Shown one piece after another: positions 57,335 to 64,000 of a stretch of DNA of 64,000 bases. The translations under genes and the position numbers were made by a program. Location of the stretch: contig JAWWPG010000012.1 in NCBI GenBank assembly GCA_033850885.1, forward strand, positions 51,759 through 115,758, read 5' to 3'. The notes below the pieces were generated by a model. The model saw only the letters and a list, made by a program, of their open reading frames with translations, was not told where the DNA came from and did no database searches. This stretch comes from JAWWPG01 sp033850885. Lineage in GTDB: Bacteria > Actinomycetota > Actinomycetes > Propionibacteriales > Nocardioidaceae. Position 1 is the stretch's first letter; every line of letters starts with the position of its first letter.

Positions 57335-57601
57335 TTACTTGCCGAGCACGAAAACGAACAGCGCCATGAACGCGAGGTTGATGAAGTACGCCGCCTCCAC
57401 CAGACCGACGGTCAGGAAGAACAGGGTCTGGAGGCGGCCCTGCGCCTCCGGCTGCCGGGCCACGCCCTGGATGAGTGAGCTACCGGCCAGACCATCGCCG
57501 ATGGCGGCTCCGACGGCGCCGCCGCCGAGCGCGAGACCGCCCCCTACCAGGGCGCCGGCGGTCTTGATCGCCGAGTCGAGGTTTGCTGCATCTGATGCCA
57601 T
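57335..57601 (-). CDS. atpE: ATP synthase Fo subunit c
   Basis: An 88-residue hairpin of two membrane helices forming the c-ring. The ion-carrying carboxylate is E69 in LTVGLVEAAYFI, and D36 is in AAIGDGLAG. The loop RQPEAQGRL contacts the gamma/epsilon foot. The region around E69 is almost identical to the Mycobacterium tuberculosis protein, including the residues that bind diarylquinolines. AAGGAG precedes ATG 57601. Confidence 0.97.
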   Translation of the reverse strand: MASDAANLDSAIKTAGALVGGGLALGGGAVGAAIGDGLAGSSLIQGVARQPEAQGRLQTLFFLTVGLVEAAYFINLAFMALFVFVLGK

Positions 57602-57726
57602 AACGTCCGTGGCTCCTTGTCGTCCTTGCTCGATGGTCCCGGCGCGGGTGCCGAACCGAGATTCTGCTTGTCATGATGCCGGTGCTGCGGTGGTGCGAGG
57701 GTTGTTTCAGCGACAGAGCGGGTGGC

Positions 57727-58533
57727 TCAGTGCGCTCCACTCAGCTCGCGCTGGGTGGTCTCCGGCTCCGGAGAGCCGGCGGTGTGCTGCGAGTCGGCGT
57801 GGTCATCGCTCGGCTGGCTCATCTGCCCGAAGTAGATGATCGTCAGCAGCGCGAAGATGAACGCCTGGATCGCACCGATGAACAGGTCGAAGGCCTTCCA
57901 GAGCAGGTTGGGCCCCCAGAAGCCCCAGATCGGGATCAGCCCGATGATCGCGAGCATGATGCCGCCCGCGAAGATGTTGCCGAAGAGCCGCAGGGCCAGG
58001 GTGAACGGCTTGACGATCTCCTCGATGACGGTGAGCGGGATCAAGATCTTCGGTCCGTGGGAATAGTACGAGAAGTATCCGCGGAACCCCTTCTGCCGAA
58101 AACTGTGGATGTGCACGCCGACGATGACGAACAGTGCGAGCGCATACGTCAAGTTGACGTCGGCCGTGGGCGATGGTAGGTAGTGCGGATTGTCGCCGGT
58201 GGGAATGAGCTCGAGCCAGTTCGACAGCAAGATGAAGGTGAACAGGACGACGGCCAGCTCGAGGACGAACCGGTTCACGCGCCCCAGCGAGCCCTCGACC
58301 TCCTTCGTCAGGTAGGTCATGATGAACTCCCAGGCCAGCTGCACCTTGCTGGGGGCGGTCACGCTCGACTTGGCGGCGACGACCAGGCACAGCCCGACGA
58401 CGATGGCTGCGGCCAGCGCCGTAGACCAGATCGTGTCGACGTTGAACGTCAGACCGAGGAACTTTGCCGTGATGTGGTGGCCGACCTCGATGCTGGTGTC
58501 GGCGAGCGGCACGGTGTGGACGCTGGCGCTCAT
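57727..58533 (-). CDS. atpB: ATP synthase Fo subunit a
   Basis: Integral membrane stator of 268 residues forming the proton half-channels. The essential arginine is in LTLALRLFGNIFAGGIML, and the following helix has QAFIFALLTIIYFGQM. The N-terminal segment lies outside the first helix and precedes IWSTALAAAIVVGLCLVV. It overlaps the upstream atpI-like gene by 4 nt. A 125-bp gap separates it from atpE. Confidence 0.96.
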   Translation of the reverse strand: MSASVHTVPLADTSIEVGHHITAKFLGLTFNVDTIWSTALAAAIVVGLCLVVAAKSSVTAPSKVQLAWEFIMTYLTKEVEGSLGRVNRFVLELAVVLFTFILLSNWLELIPTGDNPHYLPSPTADVNLTYALALFVIVGVHIHSFRQKGFRGYFSYYSHGPKILIPLTVIEEIVKPFTLALRLFGNIFAGGIMLAIIGLIPIWGFWGPNLLWKAFDLFIGAIQAFIFALLTIIYFGQMSQPSDDHADSQHTAGSPEPETTQRELSGAH

Positions 58534-58916
58534 GCTTTACGCAGCTCGTTGAGAAGGGGCAGTCCGGTGAAGACGAGGAGCACCAGGTGCATGAGCGCCA
58601 GCCCCACGAACACCGCCGCGCCGTACGGCCAGAAGCTCAGCGCCAGCACGAAGCCGATGGCGGTGACCAGGGCGAGTCGGCCGAACGACCCCATCGCGAA
58701 CTGCTTGCGGCTGATCTCGCCGGTGCTCTCGAGCGATCGAGCCAGCCCGACCTCGGTGAGCACGTGGTTGAGCAGGCTGAGAAGGACTCCGACGGCGAAG
58801 AAGATGCCCACCGGCGCGCGCCCCATCGGGATCGAGATCCACAGTCCCGCAGCCGCAAACAGGCCGGCGACGAGCAGGGGCCGACGCTGACGTACGAGCA
58901 CGGTCGTGAGGGTCAC
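58530..58916 (-). CDS. AtpI-like small membrane protein of the atp operon
   Basis: A 128-residue protein with four predicted helices (LLVAGLFAAAGLWISIPMG; GIFFAVGVLLSLLNHVL; ALVTAIGFVLALSFW; AAVFVGLALMHLVLLVF). Its place just before atpB and this topology fit the AtpI family, thought to assist c-ring assembly or Mg2+ supply. Start is GTG 58916. Sequence conservation in this family is low, so the call relies partly on context. Confidence 0.72.
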   Translation of the reverse strand: MTLTTVLVRQRRPLLVAGLFAAAGLWISIPMGRAPVGIFFAVGVLLSLLNHVLTEVGLARSLESTGEISRKQFAMGSFGRLALVTAIGFVLALSFWPYGAAVFVGLALMHLVLLVFTGLPLLNELRKA

Positions 58917-58961
58917 CTGTCTGCCTTCCGTGTACGCAGGTACCGCCGACTCGGTCTCGGG

Positions 58962-59225
58962 TCAGCGGCGGAGGTAGCGTGCGATCCGCACACACGATCC
59001 CACGATGGCGACGACAACGCCAACGCTGAGGCCGATGAGGACACCCACCGGCGACGACCCCTCGGCGTCGTCGATGAGTGCCCCAACCACGAGTCCGGCG
59101 ACGACACAGCCGACGAGGAACCCACCGAGCCCGACCAGGGTCCACGCGTTGATGGTCGGCTCGATCTGCTCATCGTCATGCGCATCGCCCACCACCTGAG
59201 CCGCTCCCGTCGTCGTTGCAGGCAT
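58962..59225 (-). CDS. AtpZ-like small membrane protein
   Basis: An 87-residue protein with two helices (WTLVGLGGFLVGCVVAGLVV and VGVLIGLSVGVVVAIVGSCV), the pattern of the AtpZ/AtpI 'F0F1-ATPase subunit' family, first gene of the operon. I chose ATG 59225 with GGGGCG upstream; a TTG two codons earlier is possible. The N-terminus is polar and acidic. A role in c-ring assembly or ion supply is suggested by family only. Confidence 0.7.
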   Translation of the reverse strand: MPATTTGAAQVVGDAHDDEQIEPTINAWTLVGLGGFLVGCVVAGLVVGALIDDAEGSSPVGVLIGLSVGVVVAIVGSCVRIARYLRR

Positions 59226-59383
59226 CGTCAAGCGCCCCGAGAGAGGCGCGGCCGCAGGGGCAAGCGCTGGCCCTGCTGCAAGCCGGAGTGCGGTGCCTGA
59301 CGCTGGTCGTCGAAACCGCTGCGCTGGTCGTCATGATGGCGGCCATCCTCGATAGTCGGGGGTTGACACTAGGGAGGAACTGC

Positions 59384-59401
59384 TTGTGAAATTTAGCACA
59401 A
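59384..59401. promoter_or_regulatory. CRP-like palindrome upstream of the atp operon
   Basis: TTGTGAAATTTAGCACAA is an 18-bp imperfect palindrome with 5-bp perfect arms. Written as TGTGA-N6-GCACA it differs by one base from the CRP consensus TGTGA-N6-TCACA. It lies in the AT-richest part of the 235-bp gap between wecA and the first atp gene, about 160 bp before the latter. A TAGTGT on the minus strand at 59372-59367 could be a -10 box for the operon. Confidence 0.45.
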
Positions 59402-59460
59402 ACACCTGAGAGTCTCCTAATCATCCCACCCATCCAGCCACTCCGCAGGCGTGCAAGGGG

Positions 59461-60606
59461 CTACGGCTCGGGCTTGATGATTCCCGCGTGACCGGGCAGC
59501 CCGAACGTGAGCAGCAGCGCAGTAACCGCCATCGCGGCGATGCCGATCGTCGACCAGAGCCCCGAGAAGAGGCTGACGACGACCACCCCGAAAGCCACCA
59601 GGCCGGCCCACAGGTACATCACGAGCACTGCCCTGCGCTGGGAGTGCCCGATCTCGAGGAGCCGGTGGTGCAGGTGCTTCTTGTCGGGTGAGAACGGCGA
59701 CCGGCCGGCCCGGGTCCGACGTACGACGGCCAGCAGCAGGTCGACGAACGGGACGACCAGCACGGCGATCGGCAGGATCAGTGGCAGCACCTCGGGCAGC
59801 AGGCTCGCCTTGGCGCCGGCGATCCCCGTGTCGATGTTGTTCGCCGAGAACTGACCGGTGAGGCTGATCGCGGAGCAGGCGAGCATCAGGCCGATCAGAA
59901 GGGCGCCGGAGTCGCCCATGAACATCCGTGCCGGCCAGAAGTTGTGCGGAAGGAACCCGAGGCAGGCACCCGCGAGGGCAGCTGTGAGCATGGCCGCTGT
60001 CGTGAAGATCTGCTGTCCGTTGACGAAGATCAGCAGCACGGAGAAGGAGAAGAACGCGAGAGCCCCGATCCCGACCACGCCGGCGGCCAGGCCGTCAAGG
60101 CCGTCGACGAAGTTCACGGCGTTGACCGTCGTCACGATGATGAAGACGGTGATCAGCGCGGCCTGCGACCCCGCCAGCGTGAACATGGAGACCGACCCGC
60201 CGTTCGGCAGTGGCAGCCAGAGCAGCTGAACCCCCTGGATGACGACCACGCCGGCCGCGATCACCTCACCGGCGAGCTTCGTCACCGCGTCGAGCTCGTA
60301 GATGTCGTCGATCACACCGACGAGACAGATCACCGCGCCCCCGATCAGGATCGCTCGGGCGTCGTGGAAGATGTGCCCCCGGTCGGGTGTGTGACCCAGG
60401 AACGGCAGCTTCGACGCGACGAGGATCGCCGCCGCGAGCCCGGCCAGCATGGCGACGCCGCCGAAGTAGGGGATCGGCACCTCGTGCACGTCGCGGTCGC
60501 GCACCTTGGCAAAGGCGCCGAGGCGCATGGCCAGCTCGCGGGCCAGCACGGCAAGCAGGTAGGTCACGGCGAACGCCGTGATGAAGACGAGGAGGTACTC
60601 GCGCAT
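59461..60606 (-). CDS. wecA: WecA-type polyprenyl-phosphate GlcNAc-1-phosphate transferase
   Basis: Transfers GlcNAc-1-phosphate from UDP-GlcNAc to decaprenyl/undecaprenyl phosphate, the first step of wall polymer (arabinogalactan linker or teichoic acid) assembly. 381 residues with about eleven helices. Catalytic Asp motif NAVNFVDGLDGLAAG and the cytosolic His-rich loop KKHLHHRLLEIGHSQ are conserved in the MraY/WecA/TagO family. Its place between sua5 and the atp operon matches Rv1302 in M. tuberculosis. It shares one base with the sua5 stop. Confidence 0.92.
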   Translation of the reverse strand: MREYLLVFITAFAVTYLLAVLARELAMRLGAFAKVRDRDVHEVPIPYFGGVAMLAGLAAAILVASKLPFLGHTPDRGHIFHDARAILIGGAVICLVGVIDDIYELDAVTKLAGEVIAAGVVVIQGVQLLWLPLPNGGSVSMFTLAGSQAALITVFIIVTTVNAVNFVDGLDGLAAGVVGIGALAFFSFSVLLIFVNGQQIFTTAAMLTAALAGACLGFLPHNFWPARMFMGDSGALLIGLMLACSAISLTGQFSANNIDTGIAGAKASLLPEVLPLILPIAVLVVPFVDLLLAVVRRTRAGRSPFSPDKKHLHHRLLEIGHSQRRAVLVMYLWAGLVAFGVVVVSLFSGLWSTIGIAAMAVTALLLTFGLPGHAGIIKPEP

Positions 60607-61259
60607 CAGCCGGGCTCGGCGACCTCAAGGCCGGCGACGACCTCCCGGAGCGCGTCGACGCCGATCACGCCCTGGCGGCGCACGACGAGGACGTCGGTTG
60701 TCGCGTCGACGATCGTGGAGGGGCTCGCGCCGGGCGCGGGACCGGCATCGAGGTAGACGTCGACGGCCTCCCCGAGCATGTCCTGTGCCTGCTCGACAGT
60801 CGTGGCGGGCGGCATCCCGGTGGTGTTGGCGCTGCTCACCGCCAGCGGCCCGGTGTCGGTCAGCAGGTCGATCGTGTCGGGCTGGTTCGGCACCCGTACG
60901 GCTACGGTCCCGCGGCTGTCGCCCAGGTCCCACCGCAAGCTGGGCTGCTGGCGCAGGATCAGAGTCAGCCCGCCGGGCCAGAACGCGTCGGCGAGCTCAC
61001 GTGCCTCGGCGGTCACGCCCGTGGTCAGCGCGGCGAGGACCTCGGAGCTCGCGATCAGGACCGGCGTCGGCATGTCCCGCCCCCTACCCTTGGCGCGCAG
61101 AAGACGTCGTACTCCGGTCGGGTCGAAGGCGTCGGCCGCCAGCCCGTACACGGTGTCGGTGGGGAGCACGACGAGCCCGCTTCGCGCCAGCGAGTCCCTG
61201 GCGCGTGCCATGCCCGTGCTTCGCTGGGCAGGGTCGTTCACCGAGAAGACGTCGCTCAC
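60606..61259 (-). CDS. ywlC: L-threonylcarbamoyladenylate synthase (Sua5/YrdC/YwlC)
   Basis: Makes threonylcarbamoyl-AMP for t6A37 modification of ANN-decoding tRNAs. 217 residues with LVVLPTDTVYGLAADAFDP, the KxR-type AKGRGRDMPTPVLI and the late SSANTTGMPPATT. It is a single YrdC domain without the Sua5 C-terminal domain, though the C-terminus is somewhat longer than E. coli TsaC. GTG 61259 overlaps the prmC stop as GTGA. Confidence 0.93.
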   Translation of the reverse strand: MSDVFSVNDPAQRSTGMARARDSLARSGLVVLPTDTVYGLAADAFDPTGVRRLLRAKGRGRDMPTPVLIASSEVLAALTTGVTAEARELADAFWPGGLTLILRQQPSLRWDLGDSRGTVAVRVPNQPDTIDLLTDTGPLAVSSANTTGMPPATTVEQAQDMLGEAVDVYLDAGPAPGASPSTIVDATTDVLVVRRQGVIGVDALREVVAGLEVAEPG

Positions 61260-62152
61260 AGAGATATCGTGCCAGCCGCAGCCGGCCGGCGAGGCGCCCG
61301 GCGCGCAGTGACGAAGCGCGGTCGGTTGGCGAGGTCGGGATTGTCGCGGATCGCCACCCAGGACCCGGCACCCGCGAACGTCCGGGGCGCTGACTCATGC
61401 TGAACGTCGGCGTGCTCACACAGCACCAGCCCCCCGTCCACCAGCAGCCGGGCGGCGACCCGGGCAACCACGGCGATCGCCTCGAGCCCGTCGCGCCCGG
61501 CCCAGAGTGACTGCGGCGGGTCGTAGTCCCGCGCTTCTGCGGCGACCGACTCGAAAGCGTCGAGTGGGATGTACGGCGGGTTCGCGGTGACGACGTGCAC
61601 TGACCCCGCAAGGTCGTTGACCGCCTCCGCCATGTCGCCGAGCCTTACGTCGACGCCGAACGGAGCCGCATTGCGCACCGCGTACCCGTGGGCCTGCTCC
61701 GCCAGCTCGACGGCGGTCACCCGGCTCTGCGGAACCTCGCTGGCGAGGGCCGCCGCCACCGCCCCCGACCCGGTACAGAGATCGACGGCCACCGGCCTGT
61801 CGACCCCGGCGCCGACCAGTCGCCTCAGCTCGTCGACGGCTGCGCCCGCCAGCAGCTCTGTCTCGGGCCGCGGGACGAAGACCCCAGGGCCTACGACGAG
61901 GTCCAGGTGGCGGAAGCCCGCCGTGCCGGTGATGTGCTGCAGCGGCTCCCGGGTTGCCCTGCGCTCCACCAGCGACCAGGCGGCATTCCGCACGTCCGAG
62001 TCGAGGCAGCCTGTTGCGGCATGTACGACGCCGGGCGCCGCCCGCATCACGAACGCGAGCAGCGCTTCGGCATCGTGCCACGGTGAGTCGACACCCGCGA
62101 GGGCGAGCCGCTGAGCGGCTTCGGCTACGAAGCGGCGGGTCTCCGCACTCAC
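61256..62152 (-). CDS. prmC: Release factor glutamine methyltransferase
   Basis: Methylates the Gln of the GGQ motif in release factors 1 and 2. 298 residues; N-terminal helical domain, then VFVPRPETELL, SAM motif VDLCTGSGAVAAALA and the active-site NPPYIPLDAFE. The start is GTG 62152, overlapping the prfA stop by 4 nt, so enzyme and substrate are translationally coupled. Confidence 0.95.
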   Translation of the reverse strand: MSAETRRFVAEAAQRLALAGVDSPWHDAEALLAFVMRAAPGVVHAATGCLDSDVRNAAWSLVERRATREPLQHITGTAGFRHLDLVVGPGVFVPRPETELLAGAAVDELRRLVGAGVDRPVAVDLCTGSGAVAAALASEVPQSRVTAVELAEQAHGYAVRNAAPFGVDVRLGDMAEAVNDLAGSVHVVTANPPYIPLDAFESVAAEARDYDPPQSLWAGRDGLEAIAVVARVAARLLVDGGLVLCEHADVQHESAPRTFAGAGSWVAIRDNPDLANRPRFVTARRAPRRPAAAGTISL

Positions 62153-63231
62153 GTTGCAGAAGACTCGACGGCTGACAAGCGCTCGTCGAGGTCGGCGTCG
62201 ACGAGCGCGTCGATCACGGCCTGCAGCTCGCCACCGAGGACCTGGTCGAGGTTGTGCGCCTTGTAGCCGACGCGATGGTCCGTGATGCGGTTCTCCGGGA
62301 AGTTGTAGGTGCGGATGCGCTCGGACCTGTCGACGGTACGGATCTGCAGGCGTCGAGCGGAGGATGCGTCGGAGGCCGCCTGGTCCTCGGCCAGCTGGAG
62401 GAGCCGGGACCGGAGCACGCGCATGGCCTGCTCCCGGTTCTGCAGCTGGCTCTTCTCGTTCTGACAGGAGACCACGGTGCCGGTGGGCAGGTGCGTGATG
62501 CGAACGGCGGAGTCCGTCGTGTTGACACTTTGGCCGCCGGGTCCGGACGAGCGGAACACGTCGATCCGGAGGTCGTTGTCGTCGATCGTGACATCGATCG
62601 GTTCGGCCTCGGGCATCACCAGCACTCCTGCCGCGGAGGTGTGGATGCGGCCTTGCGACTCGGTGACTGGAACCCGCTGCACGCGGTGCACGCCGCCCTC
62701 GAACTTCAGCTGGGCATACGGTGCCTCGCCAGGCTCGGGCGTGCCTTTCGCCTTGACGGCGACCGTCGCGCTCTTGATGCCGCCGAGGTCGCTCGGGGCC
62801 TCGTCCAGCACCTCCATCCGCCAGCCGCGGTTCTCGGCGAAGCGCGAGTACATCCGAAGCAGGTCGCCGGCGAACAGCGCCGACTCCTCACCGCCTTCGC
62901 CCGCCTTGATCTCGAGGATCGCGTCCTTGGCGTCGATGGGGTCGCGCGGGACGAGGAGGCGCCGCAGCCGCTCCTCCAGCTCCTGGCGGTGTTCGTCGAG
63001 GCGGGCCGCCTCTGCGACGAACGAGTCGTCCTCCGCCGCGAGCTCGTGTGCTACGGCAAGGTCCTCCAGCGTGCTCTGCCACTCGTGGTAAGAGCTCACG
63101 ACGGCCGTCAGAGCGGCATAGCGCTGGTTCAGCCGGCGCGACCTGGCCTGGTCGGAGAACAGGTCGGGATCGGCCAGCTGCTGCTCGAGCGCGGTGTGCT
63201 CGTCGACGAGCGAGTCAATCGCCTCGAACAT
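62149..63231 (-). CDS. prfA: Peptide chain release factor 1
   Basis: Recognises UAA and UAG stop codons. 360 residues. The P-x-T anticodon tripeptide is visible in RVPVTESQGRIHTSAAG and the peptidyl-hydrolysis motif GGQ at 232-234 (GPGGQSVNTTDSAV). Domain order and length are normal. ATG 63231; a 195-bp gap containing an inverted repeat separates it from rpmE upstream. Confidence 0.97.
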   Translation of the reverse strand: MFEAIDSLVDEHTALEQQLADPDLFSDQARSRRLNQRYAALTAVVSSYHEWQSTLEDLAVAHELAAEDDSFVAEAARLDEHRQELEERLRRLLVPRDPIDAKDAILEIKAGEGGEESALFAGDLLRMYSRFAENRGWRMEVLDEAPSDLGGIKSATVAVKAKGTPEPGEAPYAQLKFEGGVHRVQRVPVTESQGRIHTSAAGVLVMPEAEPIDVTIDDNDLRIDVFRSSGPGGQSVNTTDSAVRITHLPTGTVVSCQNEKSQLQNREQAMRVLRSRLLQLAEDQAASDASSARRLQIRTVDRSERIRTYNFPENRITDHRVGYKAHNLDQVLGGELQAVIDALVDADLDERLSAVESSAT

Positions 63232-63284
63232 CCGCTCTCACCTCCGACGTGCGTTTCGGTCACCTCTTTGCCGTTGGGACGCCA

Positions 63285-63333
63285 ACTTTGCGCAGAAGCG
63301 TCACATCTTGCTGACACCAGGATGGCGCAAAGT
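63285..63333. repeat. 9-bp inverted repeat between rpmE and prfA
   Basis: ACTTTGCGC at 63285-63293 is matched by its exact reverse complement at 63325-63333, with a 31-nt spacer. It recalls the AAAGT-edged inverted repeat at 19729-19782. The gap also contains the 12-bp palindrome AGCTGGCCAGCT near 63400-63411. These could end rpmE transcription or mark a dispersed repeat family. Confidence 0.45.
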
Positions 63334-63426
63334 GGGCGACTCAACTTACGGGGATAGCCATGGCTGGATGGTGGGCTGGGCTGCCTGGCGCCACAACCCC
63401 TAGCTGGCCAGCTGCCCCGCTGTGGA

Positions 63427-63642
63427 CTACTTAGCAGCCTTCTTGGCGTAGCGGGCCTGGAAGCGGGCCACCCGGCCACCGGTGTCGAGGATCTTCTGCT
63501 TGCCGGTGTAGAACGGGTGGCAGTTCGAGCAGACGTCAGCGTGCATCGTGCCGCCGGTCGCCGTACTGCGGGTCGTGAACGTGTTTCCGCAGGTGCATGT
63601 CACCTGGGTCTCCACGTAGGCAGGGTGAATGTCTTTCTTCAC
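63427..63642 (-). CDS. rpmE: 50S ribosomal protein L31, zinc-binding type
   Basis: A 71-residue ribosomal protein. The four zinc cysteines are in TCTCGNTF (CxC) and CSNCHPFYTGKQK (CxxC), so this is the Cys-containing form that can be swapped for a Zn-free paralogue under zinc limitation. Start GTG 63642 with AGAGGA upstream. In many actinobacteria rho precedes rpmE; here about 270 bp of apparently non-coding DNA and a transposase-like frame follow instead. Confidence 0.96.
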   Translation of the reverse strand: MKKDIHPAYVETQVTCTCGNTFTTRSTATGGTMHADVCSNCHPFYTGKQKILDTGGRVARFQARYAKKAAK

Positions 63643-63920
63643 GGTGTTCCTCTCGGTCGTCGGCCGCTGGGTCGCAAACGTCGCATCGCGACGGCGCGTG
63701 AACCAGAGCCCTCGGAGATTGTGCCACTCCTGATGGATTCAAGGCGAACTCGCGGTCCGGTATTCCCCTTCCCCCGGGTGGTCCCGACGATCCTGGGGTG
63801 ACCTCGTCGCACCACTGGCGCCACACGTGTCCCCTAACCGAAAGTGGTAAGGAACGCGACGGCTGGGTGGAACCGGGCAGGTTCATACGGTCGTAGCAAC
63901 GCTCGATGATTGGAGTGTTG

Positions 63921-64000
63921 GTGCGAAGACGTATTCCTGCTGGTACCCGTGACCGGTATCTGGCTTTGGTTTGTTCTGGTGTGTCGCTGACGAAGGCGGG
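63921..64000 (+). CDS. Probable IS30-like transposase, N-terminal fragment at window edge
   Basis: An open frame from GTG 63921 reads VRRRIPAGTRDRYLALVCSG followed by VSLTKAG and runs off the window. TTGGAG precedes the start. The basic start and the 'short helix, SG-VSLTKAG' pattern resemble the helix-turn-helix at the N-terminus of IS30-family transposases. The local codon use (TTGGTTTGTTCT) is less GC-biased than the flanking genes, in line with mobile DNA. Only 26 residues are visible, so the family is tentative. Confidence 0.45.
   Translation, partial: MRRRIPAGTRDRYLALVCSGVSLTKA

Overview
The window is a 64 kb piece of a high-GC actinobacterial chromosome. The evidence is the dense GC-rich coding with GTG starts and 1-4 nt gene overlaps, the GlgE maltosyltransferase pathway, a SigK-like ECF sigma factor, the mismatch endonuclease NucS, a polar-growth-type coiled-coil protein, and a prfA-prmC-sua5-wecA-atp-DUF2550 block laid out as in mycobacteria. 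The atp delta subunit is not fused to b as it is in mycobacteria, and the gene mix recalls Propionibacteriales such as Nocardioides. The genus is an inference, not something the sequence proves.

Layout. 1-3.6 kb: an ETF beta subunit cut by the window edge, a small LapA-type membrane protein, a hexapeptide acyltransferase, a SAM methyltransferase and an enoyl-CoA hydratase. 3.6-19.7 kb: an alpha-glucan island (glgX, sigK-like gene, glgP, then glgE-treS-mak-glgB), interrupted by a sulfonate/nitrate-type ABC importer and an 88-residue Cys/His-rich protein. 19.9-22.3 kb: an aldo/keto reductase, an RraA-fold protein and a thioredoxin/TPR co-chaperone. 22.4-25.1 kb: an isobutyryl-CoA-mutase-type large subunit and a MarR regulator, separated by about 440 bp of non-coding DNA holding a perfect 24-bp palindrome and a cluster of nested repeats. 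25.1-32.1 kb: a four-gene ABC exporter with two FtsX-like permeases and two ATPases. 32.2-38.8 kb: meaB, a thiolase, methylmalonyl-CoA epimerase, crotonyl-CoA carboxylase/reductase, a Scy/FilP-like coiled-coil protein and an AI-2E-type permease. 38.8-50.9 kb: a hydrolase, a tandem 3-hydroxyacyl-CoA dehydrogenase, nucS, a D-amino-acid-oxidase-like flavoenzyme, a histidine phosphatase, an Eis-like acetyltransferase, sthA, ethylmalonyl-CoA mutase, a STAS protein, an SDR, a cob(I)alamin adenosyltransferase and a Dabb protein. 51-63.6 kb, all on the minus strand: DUF2550, the full F1Fo ATP synthase operon, wecA, sua5, prmC, prfA and rpmE. The last 80 bases look like the start of an IS30-like transposase.

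How the genes work together. TreS turns trehalose into maltose, Mak phosphorylates it, GlgE adds maltosyl units to glucan and GlgB branches it; GlgP and GlgX mobilise the polymer. Thiolase, hydroxyacyl-CoA dehydrogenase, Ccr, ethylmalonyl-CoA mutase, epimerase, MeaB, the acyl-CoA mutase and the adenosyltransferase form a B12-dependent C4/C5 acyl-CoA network covering much of the ethylmalonyl-CoA pathway. The most testable regulatory element is the 24-bp palindrome 26 bp upstream of the mutase start, the natural candidate operator for the neighbouring MarR protein. I found no rRNA, tRNA, CRISPR array or prophage.
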